Below are positions 8,389 to 17,274 of a stretch of DNA of 64,000 nucleotides, piece after piece. The DNA comes from Bdellovibrio sp. 22V. Its GTDB lineage: Bacteria; Bdellovibrionota; Bdellovibrionia; Bdellovibrionales; Bdellovibrionaceae. Position 1 is the first letter of the stretch. Every line of letters begins with the position of its first letter. The DNA lies in contig NZ_CP125854.1 of assembly GCF_030169785.1 (NCBI RefSeq), positions 3,348,001 to 3,412,000 of the forward strand, in the 5' to 3' direction. The notes under the pieces were generated by a model, which saw only the letters and a list, made by a program, of their open reading frames with translations, was not told the origin of the DNA and made no database searches. A program made the translations under genes and the position numbers.

Positions 8389-10254
8389 ATGTTGCGACGC
8401 GTGCAAAAGGCCTCATTTCAGCATCTCAAATTTCGCCTCGAAGTGCTACTTCGATTCTTTTCTCGACGCCGAGGATTCTGGCTGCGTGGCCTGCTATGCT
8501 GGGCTATTGGATGTCTGGCTCTTTCCAACGATGAAATCACGTCTTACGACCAGCGCTTTCAACTGCGTGGAGATCAAAAGACTTCTTCACAAATCGTTCT
8601 AATCACGATTCGCCAATCCGACTTCGAAAATCTTTATGATACACGCACCAACTTCATGGAAAACCTGAGTGAGGTGACGGATATCACGGACAGCTTCTTC
8701 TGGAATAAGCCGATCTGGTCGGAACTTTTGCTGCGAATTTTACGTCAAAACCCAAAATCCGTGGGTGTGACTTTGTACTTTGGCGACAACGTCGGAACTG
8801 TGCGCCTCTCCCCTGACGAACAAAAAATCTTTTTAGATCCCCGTGTCGTGTGGGCTTCAACGACAAACAGCTTAGAAAGAATCCTTACTCCCGTCTTCAC
8901 CAATCGCGAGCATAACAACTTGGGTAACAACGAAGTTCGCCGTGACGAAGACGGAGTTGTTCGCCGTGTTTTCCCGCAAAGAGCTGAAATGCCGCATTTG
9001 GTGGAAAAGATCACCTCTAAAAAATTCCCGACGACACTGGCGGGACTGCCGATTAATTACCGCGGTTCGAGTCGTGTCTTTGCTCAATACTCTTTGAGCG
9101 AGATCATGTATGACGAAATTCCTGCCGATGCTTTCGCTGACAAAATCGTTTTGATCGGTGCGGAAACTTCTTCAGCGCCGATGTACATGACACCCATGGG
9201 AACTCTTTCGCGCACGGAGATCTTAGCGCACGTCACAGACACGGTTCTTGGCGACAAATGGATCCAGCGTCTTTCGTTCTGGTGGTACGCTTCGGGATTC
9301 TTTGTCTTGATGTTGTTGGCGGTCTTCTTGATCACAACCTACCCGCAGTCCGTCGCGTTGTTTTGTATTTTGTGGATCGGAACTTTACTGGCGGCTCTTT
9401 CCGCCTGGGTGTTTGATACGTTCTATTTCTGGTCGCCGGCATTTTCTCCCTTTGTTCTTTTAGGCGCCTCCTGGATTATCTTTATCGGCTATCAGGCGAC
9501 TAAGATCGAAAAGAAAAACTTCCGTTTGCAACAAGAGCAGCAGTATTTGCAGGAACTTGAACAACTCAAGAACAACTTCGTCAGTTTGATTTCACACGAT
9601 CTCAAAACGCCGATTGCAAAGATTCAAGCGATCGTCGATCGTTTGATGACTCAACATCACGAAGAAGAATTGGGACAAGATTTACGCTCGTTGCGCCTTT
9701 ATAGCGACGAATTGCACAGATATATCCAGTCCATCCTCAAAGTTTTGCGTGTTGAATCGCGCGACTTTAAGATCAATACGGAAGTTGCGGACATCAATGA
9801 AGTCGTCGAACAAGCCCTGCAGTTGCTGCAGCCTCTGGCGCGCGAAAAAGGCATTCAGATTCATACTTCGCTGGAGCCGATGTTCTCTGTCGAATTTGAT
9901 ACGACCCTGATCAAAGAGGTCGTGATCAACTTAATTGAAAATGCGATCAAGTACACGCCTGCCGGCGGGCAAATCGAAGTGATCTCTCACGAGTCGGACG
10001 AATTCGTTCACGTGATGGTGAAAGACACCGGCGAAGGCATTAAGCCCGAAGACATGGAAAAAGTCTGGGGTAAATTCACGCGTGGAAGCGACCAGGATTT
10101 AAAAACTAAAGGAACGGGATTGGGACTTTATCTCGTTAAATATTTTATCGAACTTCATGGCGGCAAAGTGAAGATGGAAAGCACCGTAGGCCAAGGCACG
10201 ACGGTTTCTTTCACTTTGCCGTTGGATACAGAAACGACTGAGGTGTTGGCATGA
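8389..10254 (+). CDS. CHASE2-domain membrane sensor histidine kinase
   Basis: 621 residues. A basic N-terminus precedes one hydrophobic segment (about 28-45). A CHASE2-like extracytoplasmic domain follows (about 50-300; SSQIVLITIRQSDF, ADAFADKIVLIGAE). A cluster of three membrane helices (about 302-375) and a coiled linker come next. The kinase core has NNFVSLISHDLKTPIAKIQ with the phospho-His, N-box INLIENAIKYTP, G1 DTGEGI and G2 GTGLGLYL. CHASE2 kinases sense unknown extracellular or envelope cues. The stop overlaps the start of a sigma54 response regulator by four bases, so the two form a two-component pair. No strong Shine-Dalgarno is visible; GTG codons just downstream are possible starts. 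Confidence 0.9.
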   Translation: MLRRVQKASFQHLKFRLEVLLRFFSRRRGFWLRGLLCWAIGCLALSNDEITSYDQRFQLRGDQKTSSQIVLITIRQSDFENLYDTRTNFMENLSEVTDITDSFFWNKPIWSELLLRILRQNPKSVGVTLYFGDNVGTVRLSPDEQKIFLDPRVVWASTTNSLERILTPVFTNREHNNLGNNEVRRDEDGVVRRVFPQRAEMPHLVEKITSKKFPTTLAGLPINYRGSSRVFAQYSLSEIMYDEIPADAFADKIVLIGAETSSAPMYMTPMGTLSRTEILAHVTDTVLGDKWIQRLSFWWYASGFFVLMLLAVFLITTYPQSVALFCILWIGTLLAALSAWVFDTFYFWSPAFSPFVLLGASWIIFIGYQATKIEKKNFRLQQEQQYLQELEQLKNNFVSLISHDLKTPIAKIQAIVDRLMTQHHEEELGQDLRSLRLYSDELHRYIQSILKVLRVESRDFKINTEVADINEVVEQALQLLQPLAREKGIQIHTSLEPMFSVEFDTTLIKEVVINLIENAIKYTPAGGQIEVISHESDEFVHVMVKDTGEGIKPEDMEKVWGKFTRGSDQDLKTKGTGLGLYLVKYFIELHGGKVKMESTVGQGTTVSFTLPLDTETTEVLA

Positions 10255-11663
10255 TGAACAAACTCCATACTCTTATTGTAGACGACGAAGCTGAATTGCG
10301 CCGCTCGGTGATTTCGATTCTAAAATCGACGATGCCTGAAATTGAATTTACGATCGACGAAGCTTCCACAGGAAAAGAAGCGTTGGACAAAGTAAAACAG
10401 CAACAATGGGATCTTGTCTTGATGGACGTCAAAATGCCCGAGATGAACGGTCTTGAAGCTTTGACAGCGATTAAAGAACACGATCCGCGCACGTTCGTCG
10501 TTTTGATGACAGCGCATTCAAACTTGCATGATGCGGTTCTTGCAATCAAAGAAGGCGCTTACGACTATGTCGAAAAACCTGTTCAGCCGCAACTCTTGGC
10601 AGAGATCGTGCGTAAAAGTTTGGAAGCTCGCGACCTTGTTTCCAGTCTGGCCCTTTCTAATCCAGTTTTTGACGACGATATCGAAAGCGAGTTCGTAGGC
10701 GGCTCTTCGAAAATGAAAGAAGTCTTTAATCTGATTTACCGTCTGTGCAAAGTGGACACCACAGTGCTTGTACGCGGTGAAAACGGAACCGGCAAAGAAC
10801 TTGTGGCGCGCGCAATCCATTTCAACTCCCCTCGCAAGTCCGGCAGCTTTGTTGCCATCAACTGCGGCGCCATTCCAGAAAGCTTGATGGAAAGTGAGCT
10901 TTTCGGTCACGAGAAAGGTGCTTTCACCGGCGCTGTCGAAAGAAAAATCGGTAAGTTCCAAATGGCGAACAACGGAACGTTGTTTTTGGATGAAATCGGC
11001 GAGTTGAAGCCTGACATGCAGGTAAAACTTCTGCGCGTCCTGCAAGAGCGTAAATTCACTCCTGTAGGCAGCACCCGCGAAGTCAAAACCACGACACGTA
11101 TTATCGCAGCCACAAATCGCAATTTAGAAAAAATGATGGAAGAAGGAACTTTCCGTGAAGACCTTTTCTATCGTTTGAATGTCATGCCGATCTTCTTGCC
11201 GCCGTTGCGTGAACGCACGGATGATATTGAAGCTTTGGTGCAAAACTTCATTAAAAAATTCTCCAAGCAACACGGTCGCGTTATCAACGGTGTTACACCG
11301 GAAGCTTTGGATTTATTGAAGTCCTATCGCTGGCCTGGAAACATCCGTGAACTTGAAAACGTGATCGAACGCGCGTTCATTGTTGAAAACGACCATCAAA
11401 TCACGGCTGATTCATTGCCAGAGTCGATTAAGCTTGCTCCGAAAGGTGATGGCGACAAAACGGCAAGCGTCGGTTACTCGGGGCCTTTGGATTTTGACGC
11501 TTTCAAAGAAGAGATGGAAAAAGAATTTATCGTCAGCGCCTTGAAAGCCAACAATGGCCGTATCAATCAGACTGTGGCGCAAGCGAATATTCCAAAGAAC
11601 ACTCTTTTGCGCAAGATTCGTAAATATGGAATTAACGTAAAAGATTTTACGAACGAAGAATAA
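10251..11663 (+). CDS. NtrC-family sigma54-dependent response regulator
   Basis: 470 residues and complete. Receiver domain (about 5-125) with VDDEAE and phospho-acceptor near D59 (VLMDVKMPEMNG). AAA+ domain with Walker A GENGTGKE, loop GAFTGA that contacts sigma54, Walker B GTLFLDEIGEL and the RWPGNIREL sensor region. A Fis-type HTH at the C-terminus ends NTLLRKIRKYGI. It overlaps the CHASE2 kinase by four bases, so the kinase is its probable partner. Targets unknown. Its 3' end overlaps the convergent GT9 gene by 17 bp. Confidence 0.95.
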   Translation: MMNKLHTLIVDDEAELRRSVISILKSTMPEIEFTIDEASTGKEALDKVKQQQWDLVLMDVKMPEMNGLEALTAIKEHDPRTFVVLMTAHSNLHDAVLAIKEGAYDYVEKPVQPQLLAEIVRKSLEARDLVSSLALSNPVFDDDIESEFVGGSSKMKEVFNLIYRLCKVDTTVLVRGENGTGKELVARAIHFNSPRKSGSFVAINCGAIPESLMESELFGHEKGAFTGAVERKIGKFQMANNGTLFLDEIGELKPDMQVKLLRVLQERKFTPVGSTREVKTTTRIIAATNRNLEKMMEEGTFREDLFYRLNVMPIFLPPLRERTDDIEALVQNFIKKFSKQHGRVINGVTPEALDLLKSYRWPGNIRELENVIERAFIVENDHQITADSLPESIKLAPKGDGDKTASVGYSGPLDFDAFKEEMEKEFIVSALKANNGRINQTVAQANIPKNTLLRKIRKYGINVKDFTNEE

Positions 11664-12741
11664 ATCCAGCTGTGCGGAGGACTTCCTCCGCCGAAATGCC
11701 TTTCATGCATTCGTGCGTTTTAATCGGACAGACCTTGTGGCCATGCTTTCCGCAAGGTCGGCACTTCAAGCCTTCCTTCTGCACGACAAAACTGTCTGCG
11801 GACCACGGACGATAACCAAATTCTAAAACAGTTGGACCGAAGACAGCAATCAACGGCGTTTCACAAACAGCGGCAAGATGTGTCGAAGCACTGTCATTCC
11901 CAATGACCAAAGCCGCTCGCGCGATCAGTTGCGCAGACTCGATGATTTTGGTTTTCCCTGCCAAAGATTCTGAACCTGGAATGGCGGCGGCGACTTTCTC
12001 TGCTAGCGCTTCTTCTCCGGGGCCGCCCATCACATAGACTTGAAAACCTTTTTTCTGCAGGGCTCTGCCCGTTTCAATAAAGCCTTCTTCCGTCCAGCGT
12101 TTCGTCGCCCACACACTGCCTGGGAATATCAAAACAGCTTTACCCTCTTCGAAGCCTCGCAAAGAGTATTTACTTTTTAACGATGTATAAATATCGCCAA
12201 GCTCCAAGACTTGGTGGCGCAAACTCATCGATGCCCATTTCGGAGGCGCTGAAAGCAGACCGTGCTCTTTGGGAGCGTAAGGTTTTTCGAAGCTGAGGTA
12301 TTCGACAAGATCTTTTTCTAATTGCGGATCTTCCGATTTCAGTAAGCTCAATTGGCGTAAAGCATCCGGAAGTTGCAACTGTCTTTTGTTTCTTTTAGAG
12401 AAAACAAAAAAGTTCCAACCCTTGTCAAAACCGATTTTATGATTTGCTTTGATTTGCGTGCAAAAAAAAGCGGTTCGCAACGATTCATGCGGAGAAATCA
12501 GATTATCGACTTCAACAAAACGAAGATGTTCAACAATCTTCGCATAAGAGTCTTTATTGCCTTTTTCAATTTCAAAAACTTGATCAACCAATTTGGTCTT
12601 AAGGAAAAAGTCACCGAAGCCTTTGCGACAGACAAGAGCTAATTTATGTTGTGGCCATAGATCCCGAGTCTTCTTGAGAAGCGGGATTGAGAGAAGGAGG
12701 TCTCCCAAAAAGGCTGTTTGCACAACTAGATTCAAGGCCAT
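11647..12741 (-). CDS. GT9 family glycosyltransferase (heptosyltransferase-like)
   Basis: 364 residues. Hallmarks of ADP-heptose:LPS heptosyltransferases: N-terminal FLGDLLLSIPLLKK, a mid-protein PGSVWATKRW as in WaaF, and the donor-site block GNDSASTHLAA followed by VFGPT. Near the C-terminus is a Cys-rich segment (CRPCGKHGHKVCPIKTHEC). It probably adds a heptose or related sugar to the LPS core on the cytoplasmic face of the inner membrane. Its ATG (12741) lies 98 bp inside the preceding GT9 gene; a later start would delete the GDLLLS motif, so the overlap is probably real. Exact sugar and acceptor unknown. Confidence 0.85.
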   Translation of the reverse strand: MALNLVVQTAFLGDLLLSIPLLKKTRDLWPQHKLALVCRKGFGDFFLKTKLVDQVFEIEKGNKDSYAKIVEHLRFVEVDNLISPHESLRTAFFCTQIKANHKIGFDKGWNFFVFSKRNKRQLQLPDALRQLSLLKSEDPQLEKDLVEYLSFEKPYAPKEHGLLSAPPKWASMSLRHQVLELGDIYTSLKSKYSLRGFEEGKAVLIFPGSVWATKRWTEEGFIETGRALQKKGFQVYVMGGPGEEALAEKVAAAIPGSESLAGKTKIIESAQLIARAALVIGNDSASTHLAAVCETPLIAVFGPTVLEFGYRPWSADSFVVQKEGLKCRPCGKHGHKVCPIKTHECMKGISAEEVLRTAGFILRS

Positions 12742-13825
12742 GAATAATTTCCTCTAACGAGACCTGATCGTAGCACATAATGGTTTTTTCACAAGTCCTC
12801 TTCCAGCACGGGCTGCAAGGGCTTTTTGTGAGTATTTTTGTGCCTCGATCATAGAGATCAATCTCTTGCGCGCAGGTCGGACCGAACCATGCAATCACTT
12901 GTTTTTTCTGAGCGATGGCCATGTGCATTCCGAGACTGTCTCCGGTAATAACAACATCACACGCAGCGACACTCACAAGTCCGTCGCGCAATCCTGATTC
13001 GGTCGCTGATGAAATGACCGGTAATCCGTGGCCGATTTGTTGGTTTCTTTCCGTGTCTTCGGGGCCGCCGAGCAGGACAATCTCTGCCGTCGGAAAATCC
13101 TGAAGAATGCGTTCAATAAGTTCACGATGATACTTTACCGTGAGCTTCTTATAAGCAATCACATTGCTGCAGCCTGTATTCAGACCAATCAGAATACTTT
13201 TACCGCGCGCATTCAACCACTGCTGACGGCGTAATGCCATCTCGCCTTCTTCCGTCGCAGAAAGAGGCAACCAATAGTCGTCACGTTGAAACTCCCCGAG
13301 CTCCAACGCTTCGACCATCAACTGCGTTTCAGCTTTTTGATTCACAAAAAACTTTTTATGATTATCTAAACCCAGCTCCCACAGCTCTTGCGCCGCCGGA
13401 GTCGCCGGCACGATCGCCCCCGTGCGAGGATTTGCCGTAAAACCATACAACTGATCAATCACCGTTCTTTTTGCGATACCAATGGCCTTTAGGGATTTAT
13501 CAATAACAAAGCCGACTTCAAACTCTAAAGCACCTAGCTGTAAAAGATCTTCTTCCTTGCTTGTTAGAACGCGATCAATTGCCGGATGATTTTTGAGAAG
13601 ATGATGTGCCGGAGCATCCGTCACCCATGTGATCATGGAACTTGGATATTTTCTTTTAATGGCCTTTAAAAGACTTGTGCTGCGAACCACCGCTCCGAGC
13701 GCACCTAAGTGAACAATCAAAATTGAAATCTGAGGGATATCCATTTGCGAACATGAGGAATCGCAGTGTTCATTTTTCGCGCAAGGCTTGTATCCGTTAA
13801 AATGCCGACAATCTTTTATGGCCAT
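12644..13825 (-). CDS. GT9 family glycosyltransferase with N-terminal Cys motif
   Basis: 393 residues. A short Cys/His-rich leader (CRHFNGYKPC, then CDSSC) precedes the GT9 fold, which starts at ILIVHLGALGAVVRST. The donor-binding block is TGDSLGMHMAIA followed by WFGPTCAQEIDLY, and a Cys-rich patch (SPCSPCWKRTC) follows. The conserved GD of the other enzyme's GDLLLS loop is GA here (GALGAVV). The leader could bind metal or Fe-S; no function is established from the sequence. The last ~33 residues lie in the overlap with the downstream GT9 gene and look unstructured. Probably acts with its neighbour in LPS core or another surface glycan. Confidence 0.82.
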   Translation of the reverse strand: MAIKDCRHFNGYKPCAKNEHCDSSCSQMDIPQISILIVHLGALGAVVRSTSLLKAIKRKYPSSMITWVTDAPAHHLLKNHPAIDRVLTSKEEDLLQLGALEFEVGFVIDKSLKAIGIAKRTVIDQLYGFTANPRTGAIVPATPAAQELWELGLDNHKKFFVNQKAETQLMVEALELGEFQRDDYWLPLSATEEGEMALRRQQWLNARGKSILIGLNTGCSNVIAYKKLTVKYHRELIERILQDFPTAEIVLLGGPEDTERNQQIGHGLPVISSATESGLRDGLVSVAACDVVITGDSLGMHMAIAQKKQVIAWFGPTCAQEIDLYDRGTKILTKSPCSPCWKRTCEKTIMCYDQVSLEEIIHGLESSCANSLFGRPPSLNPASQEDSGSMATT

Positions 13826-13927
13826 AGTCTTATTCTAAGCCATTGTCTTAGGAAGACGGAGATCCGTTGTGCTTTTCCCGACCTTTGTCGGAAAAAGCGA
13901 CCGCTATTTATTCCGATAAGTCAGCGA

Positions 13928-15055
13928 ATGAAGATTGAAAAAGAGCAGGTCCAGCTTCAGGCGTTTCAACTCACTTCCTCCGGCGACGGAGGCGTCCTGA
14001 CTCTATTGTCTTCCCGTAAAAACTTTCGCTTAAACAGTCTGCAGACTTCTTATCTAGATGTGCTTCGCAATTCGGGCAGCATCGAAGGTCTTATTCAGTT
14101 TTTTCTGGGGCAAGGATGGCTTGTCAGCTTTCGCGAGCTCTATCAGCTTTTGGATTTCCTCGTGAGCGAAGGAATTCTGCTAAATCCTTCTTTTCGCGAG
14201 TACTTTCTGAAGTTTGCTCCGCAGAATCTGCAATTTTCTAATTCCACTTTCGAAACAAAGATGCAAACGGGCTCTCTCAACCCGCAAGATTTGCCGTTCT
14301 TTCGCTCTTTGGAACCGGAGCTTGCGAAGTTTCTTTTAAAAGGGGCTGAAAAGTTTTCCGTGCCCGCGCAAATGCGGATCACGCAAACAGGAAAAATGGA
14401 GCGCGATCTTTTCATAATGATGAAAGGGCAAGCTGCGATTTACCGCGTGATGGATGAAAAGCACCGTCAGATGATTTCGCTTTTAAATAGCGGCGCGATT
14501 TTTGGTGAGCGTGGATTTCTTTTGAATCAACCTCGTTCAGCCGACGTGATCACAACCCTGCCGTCGGAAATTTTGCGTGTTCGTTACTTGCCGGAATTTG
14601 ATCAACTGATCAAATCTGAAAAAGCACAAAGCTTGCAACATCGTTTCTGGGTTTTGCAGGCTTTGCAATCCTCCGCGTTTTTTAAAAATCTTCCCAGTGA
14701 CAGTCTGGACAGTTTGATTTTCTCAGGCCGCATGGTGCAGGCGCCAGCGCACCAAGTCTTGTTTCAAGAGGGACAACACGGCAACACCTGTTACATCCTC
14801 ATCCAGGGCAACGTTGTAATCAGCCAACGAGGAAAAAATATCAACGTCCTGGGCCAGGGCTCCGCTTTCGGAGAAATCTCACTCCTCATGAGCGGCGGCC
14901 AAAGAACCGCCACCGTCACCACACAACAAAACTCAGTCCTTCTCGAAATCCAACAAACCGATTTCTACCGAGTCCTCTCCCAAAACCTTATCCTAGCAAA
15001 AGAAATCGAATCCCTAGCAGCCCAACGCCTCCAAAACGACACCACCCGCCGCTAA
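13928..15055 (+). CDS. Protein with two cyclic-nucleotide-binding domains
   Basis: 375 residues from ATG 13928; an upstream in-frame start at 13766 would run antisense through the divergent GT9 gene and adds no recognisable sequence. Residues 1-130 are of unknown fold. Two cNMP-binding domains follow: one with FGERGFLLNQPRSADV, one with FGEISLLMSGGQRTATV. Both keep the Arg of the phosphate-binding cassette, so both could bind cAMP, cGMP or a related nucleotide. There is no HTH, so it is not a CRP-type transcription factor; it may be a regulatory subunit. Codon choice changes over about the last 60 codons to almost exclusively A/C-rich codons. The gene ends one base before a 24-bp inverted repeat. 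Confidence 0.85.
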   Translation: MKIEKEQVQLQAFQLTSSGDGGVLTLLSSRKNFRLNSLQTSYLDVLRNSGSIEGLIQFFLGQGWLVSFRELYQLLDFLVSEGILLNPSFREYFLKFAPQNLQFSNSTFETKMQTGSLNPQDLPFFRSLEPELAKFLLKGAEKFSVPAQMRITQTGKMERDLFIMMKGQAAIYRVMDEKHRQMISLLNSGAIFGERGFLLNQPRSADVITTLPSEILRVRYLPEFDQLIKSEKAQSLQHRFWVLQALQSSAFFKNLPSDSLDSLIFSGRMVQAPAHQVLFQEGQHGNTCYILIQGNVVISQRGKNINVLGQGSAFGEISLLMSGGQRTATVTTQQNSVLLEIQQTDFYRVLSQNLILAKEIESLAAQRLQNDTTRR

Positions 15056-15056
15056 A

Positions 15057-15243
15057 AGGTGCCTGCTTCTTTTTTCTGGCTACACCGGGCCAAAGCCCAT
15101 CACCGGTTTACCTTGTCCGGTTCGCAGATCCGAATATCGAATTCACAGTGAGCTCTAAAAAAGAACAAGGCCGAATCGCACGATTCAGCCTTTGGAAATT
15201 TAGATTTTGATGCGCTATTGCCAGAAAAAAGAAGCAGGCACCT
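15057..15243. repeat. 187-bp unit bounded by perfect 24-bp inverted repeats
   Basis: 15057-15080 and 15220-15243 are exact reverse complements over 24 bases (core GGTGCCTGCTTCTTTTTTCT). The unit fills nearly the whole gap between two convergent genes: it starts one base after one stop codon and overlaps the last bases of the other stop. The interior has no ORF but holds a terminator-like hairpin. The arrangement resembles a REP/MITE-type non-autonomous element, or a very large bidirectional terminator. No transposase is nearby. Confidence 0.7.
15167..15192. terminator. Bidirectional hairpin between convergent genes
   Basis: Arms AAGGCCGAATCG and CGATTCAGCCTT pair over 12 positions with one C/A mismatch. 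A-rich sequence lies to the left (AAAAAAGAACAAGG) and T-containing sequence to the right, so it could terminate transcription from either convergent gene. It lies inside the 24-bp inverted-repeat unit. Confidence 0.6.
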
Positions 15244-16393
15244 ATTTTCCGGGTTTGATTGAGACTACTTCGGAGACGAGGGTGCCGATTTTGATTTTGG
15301 CTTCGATGCGCAGGACGTATTTGCGGTCATCGTCAGAGAGCCAGATGTAGTTGTCGCCGATGGGCTTGAGCTTTCCTTTAAGGACGATGTTCGGTTTGAT
15401 GACGATGGCTTTCATAGGGCCGAGGTTCGTGTCGAGGACTTCGCGACGGATGGCTTTGCCGGAGAAAACGAGATTTTCGTTATCATTGCCGACACGGAAT
15501 GAATATTCTTTCCCCGTTTCCCATTGGAAGTTTCGCATGTAGTAAATCGCGCTGTACACGTTTTGCGTGAACGGAAGGATATCCCACTGCTGTTTTTTCT
15601 CTTCCTCGCCGTTCTCTTTTGTGACTTTCTTTTCCCAGAAGGTCGCGGTGTTCTTTTCATTGTCGAAAAGCATTTTCGCTTCACGCAGCTGACCGGATTC
15701 CTTCACGTGCAATTGGAATACGCTCGGCACCAAGGTTTCAAAATCGACGAAAGTTTCCACGCGGTCTTCAACACTATAGAATGACGAGAATAACGAACTC
15801 GTTTTGATCTCGATTGCGAAAGTGTAGGACTTGCGATTGTTGACCATCGAGAATGGTTCGACCTTCATTTTCAATTCACCAGCGGAGACTTTGAAATAAT
15901 GCACATCATGCACCACTTCTTCCCCGACGCGGAATGGATCTTTTAAAGGACGACGCCCGTCAAATCCTGCGTCGTCTTCAAGCTCCGGCTGGCGACGAGT
16001 CGCTTCGGAAGCTTTAGCTTCGACCGCTTTTTTATCTTTGCTCGGCGATTTTTTTGCTTCTTTTGCCGGAGCTTTTACGGGAGTCGTCTTTGCAACCGTT
16101 TCCGTTTTTTTTGCGGATTCTTTTTTTACTGACTTCGTCGACGTAGATGTTTTCGCTGGGATGGCAGGTGCTGGCGTGGGAGCCGGCACCGGAGTTGTTT
16201 CTGGAGCAGGAGTTGTTTGTCCGTCGGCAGCAGTTTCTTCAGGCGCTTCTGTCGGTTTTACGATCTGTACGGCAGATTCAAACTCTTCATTCTTTTTTAG
16301 CTGATCCGCCTTTTCGTACTTCAAAAGTGAAGACGAACAAGACATCAAAAAAAGAACTGAAAAAAGAGAAATTAAACGCGCTGCGAACGTCAC
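15242..16393 (-). CDS. DUF3108-type lipoprotein
   Basis: 383 residues from GTG 16393. An ATG five codons upstream (16408) is possible, but the GTG has GGAAGGA six bases ahead, shares one base with the lpxL-like stop and begins a textbook lipoprotein signal (TFAARLISLFSVLFLMSC, Cys at the lipobox). A long Pro/Ala/Lys/Glu-rich linker (about 40-130) spans periplasm or wall. The C-terminal domain from DPFRVGEEVVHDVHYFKV looks like DUF3108, a beta-rich domain of unknown function. Last gene of the lipid A operon, which hints at an envelope role. The linker's low complexity makes it variable between strains. Confidence 0.8.
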   Translation of the reverse strand: MTFAARLISLFSVLFLMSCSSSLLKYEKADQLKKNEEFESAVQIVKPTEAPEETAADGQTTPAPETTPVPAPTPAPAIPAKTSTSTKSVKKESAKKTETVAKTTPVKAPAKEAKKSPSKDKKAVEAKASEATRRQPELEDDAGFDGRRPLKDPFRVGEEVVHDVHYFKVSAGELKMKVEPFSMVNNRKSYTFAIEIKTSSLFSSFYSVEDRVETFVDFETLVPSVFQLHVKESGQLREAKMLFDNEKNTATFWEKKVTKENGEEEKKQQWDILPFTQNVYSAIYYMRNFQWETGKEYSFRVGNDNENLVFSGKAIRREVLDTNLGPMKAIVIKPNIVLKGKLKPIGDNYIWLSDDDRKYVLRIEAKIKIGTLVSEVVSIKPGK

Positions 16394-17274
16394 TAAAAAT
16401 CCTTCCATCTACGATGCACCCACATCCACTGCTCCGGGTGTTTACGAACAATTTCTTCCAACTTGTCGTTAAATGCCTGGGTCATGTTTAAAGTGGTCTG
16501 ATCCTTATCATCAGTCACCATGGAGGAAGTGTCTATAGCTGGTTCAATAACAACATGCAGTTTTTTGTCATTTCCTTCATAGGTATAAATCGGCAGAACC
16601 GGCGACTTTGTCTTTTGCGCGAAAAGCGCTAGACCATAGGCCGTCCCCGTTCGTTTGCCAAAAAACGTGGTGGCAATGCCGAAAGGTTTTCCCATGTATT
16701 GATCCAGCACAAAAACCAGCGCCGCATTTTTCTTAAGAGCTTTTAAAATTTCAAAGGCGTTATTGGGACCGTGAGCGTCGATGTACTTCACGCCTTTTGC
16801 TCCCCGCACGGAGAACCAAAGGTCATCGAACCATTTTGTTTTAAAACGTTTTGTGATGATGAAGATCTCTTGCCCCTTCATCGAAATGGCATTGGAAGCT
16901 AAATCGCCGTTACCCAGATGCAGGCTTAGAAAGAACATGCCTTTGCCGCCGGCACGCGCTTTTTCGATATTATCCCAGCCCTCGAAAACAACATTCTTGT
17001 CGATCCACTCAGGCGTTACGGAGGGAATAAAAAAGAACTCTGCGAAATTATAACCCAGCTGATAGACTGACTCGCGACCCACTTGATGCTTTTTTTTCTC
17101 GTCCCATTCGGGAAAAGCGATATTGAGATTGTCCTGCACAATCTTTTTGCGAAAGCCAAAAACATCGTACCACAGAAATCCCACCCAAGCGCCGGACTTG
17201 CGCAGCCACGTCCTTGGAAACAGGGAGCTGAAAAAAACCATGAATTTAACGAAGAACTTGATGAATAATTTCAC
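16393..17274 (-). CDS. LpxL/HtrB-type lipid A late acyltransferase
   Basis: 293 residues of the lysophospholipid/lipid A acyltransferase family. A hydrophobic N-terminus anchors it to the inner membrane. The catalytic H-x4-D motif is HLGNGD (about residue 118), and the substrate-binding DQYMGKPFG with TTFFGKRTGT follows. The C-terminal HPEQWMWVHRRWK is characteristic of LpxL/LpxM. It adds secondary acyl chains to lipid A. It overlaps lpxK by 29 bp, in one operon with lpxK, lpxB and lpxA. LpxL versus LpxM cannot be told apart by eye. Confidence 0.88.
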   Translation of the reverse strand: MKLFIKFFVKFMVFFSSLFPRTWLRKSGAWVGFLWYDVFGFRKKIVQDNLNIAFPEWDEKKKHQVGRESVYQLGYNFAEFFFIPSVTPEWIDKNVVFEGWDNIEKARAGGKGMFFLSLHLGNGDLASNAISMKGQEIFIITKRFKTKWFDDLWFSVRGAKGVKYIDAHGPNNAFEILKALKKNAALVFVLDQYMGKPFGIATTFFGKRTGTAYGLALFAQKTKSPVLPIYTYEGNDKKLHVVIEPAIDTSSMVTDDKDQTTLNMTQAFNDKLEEIVRKHPEQWMWVHRRWKDF

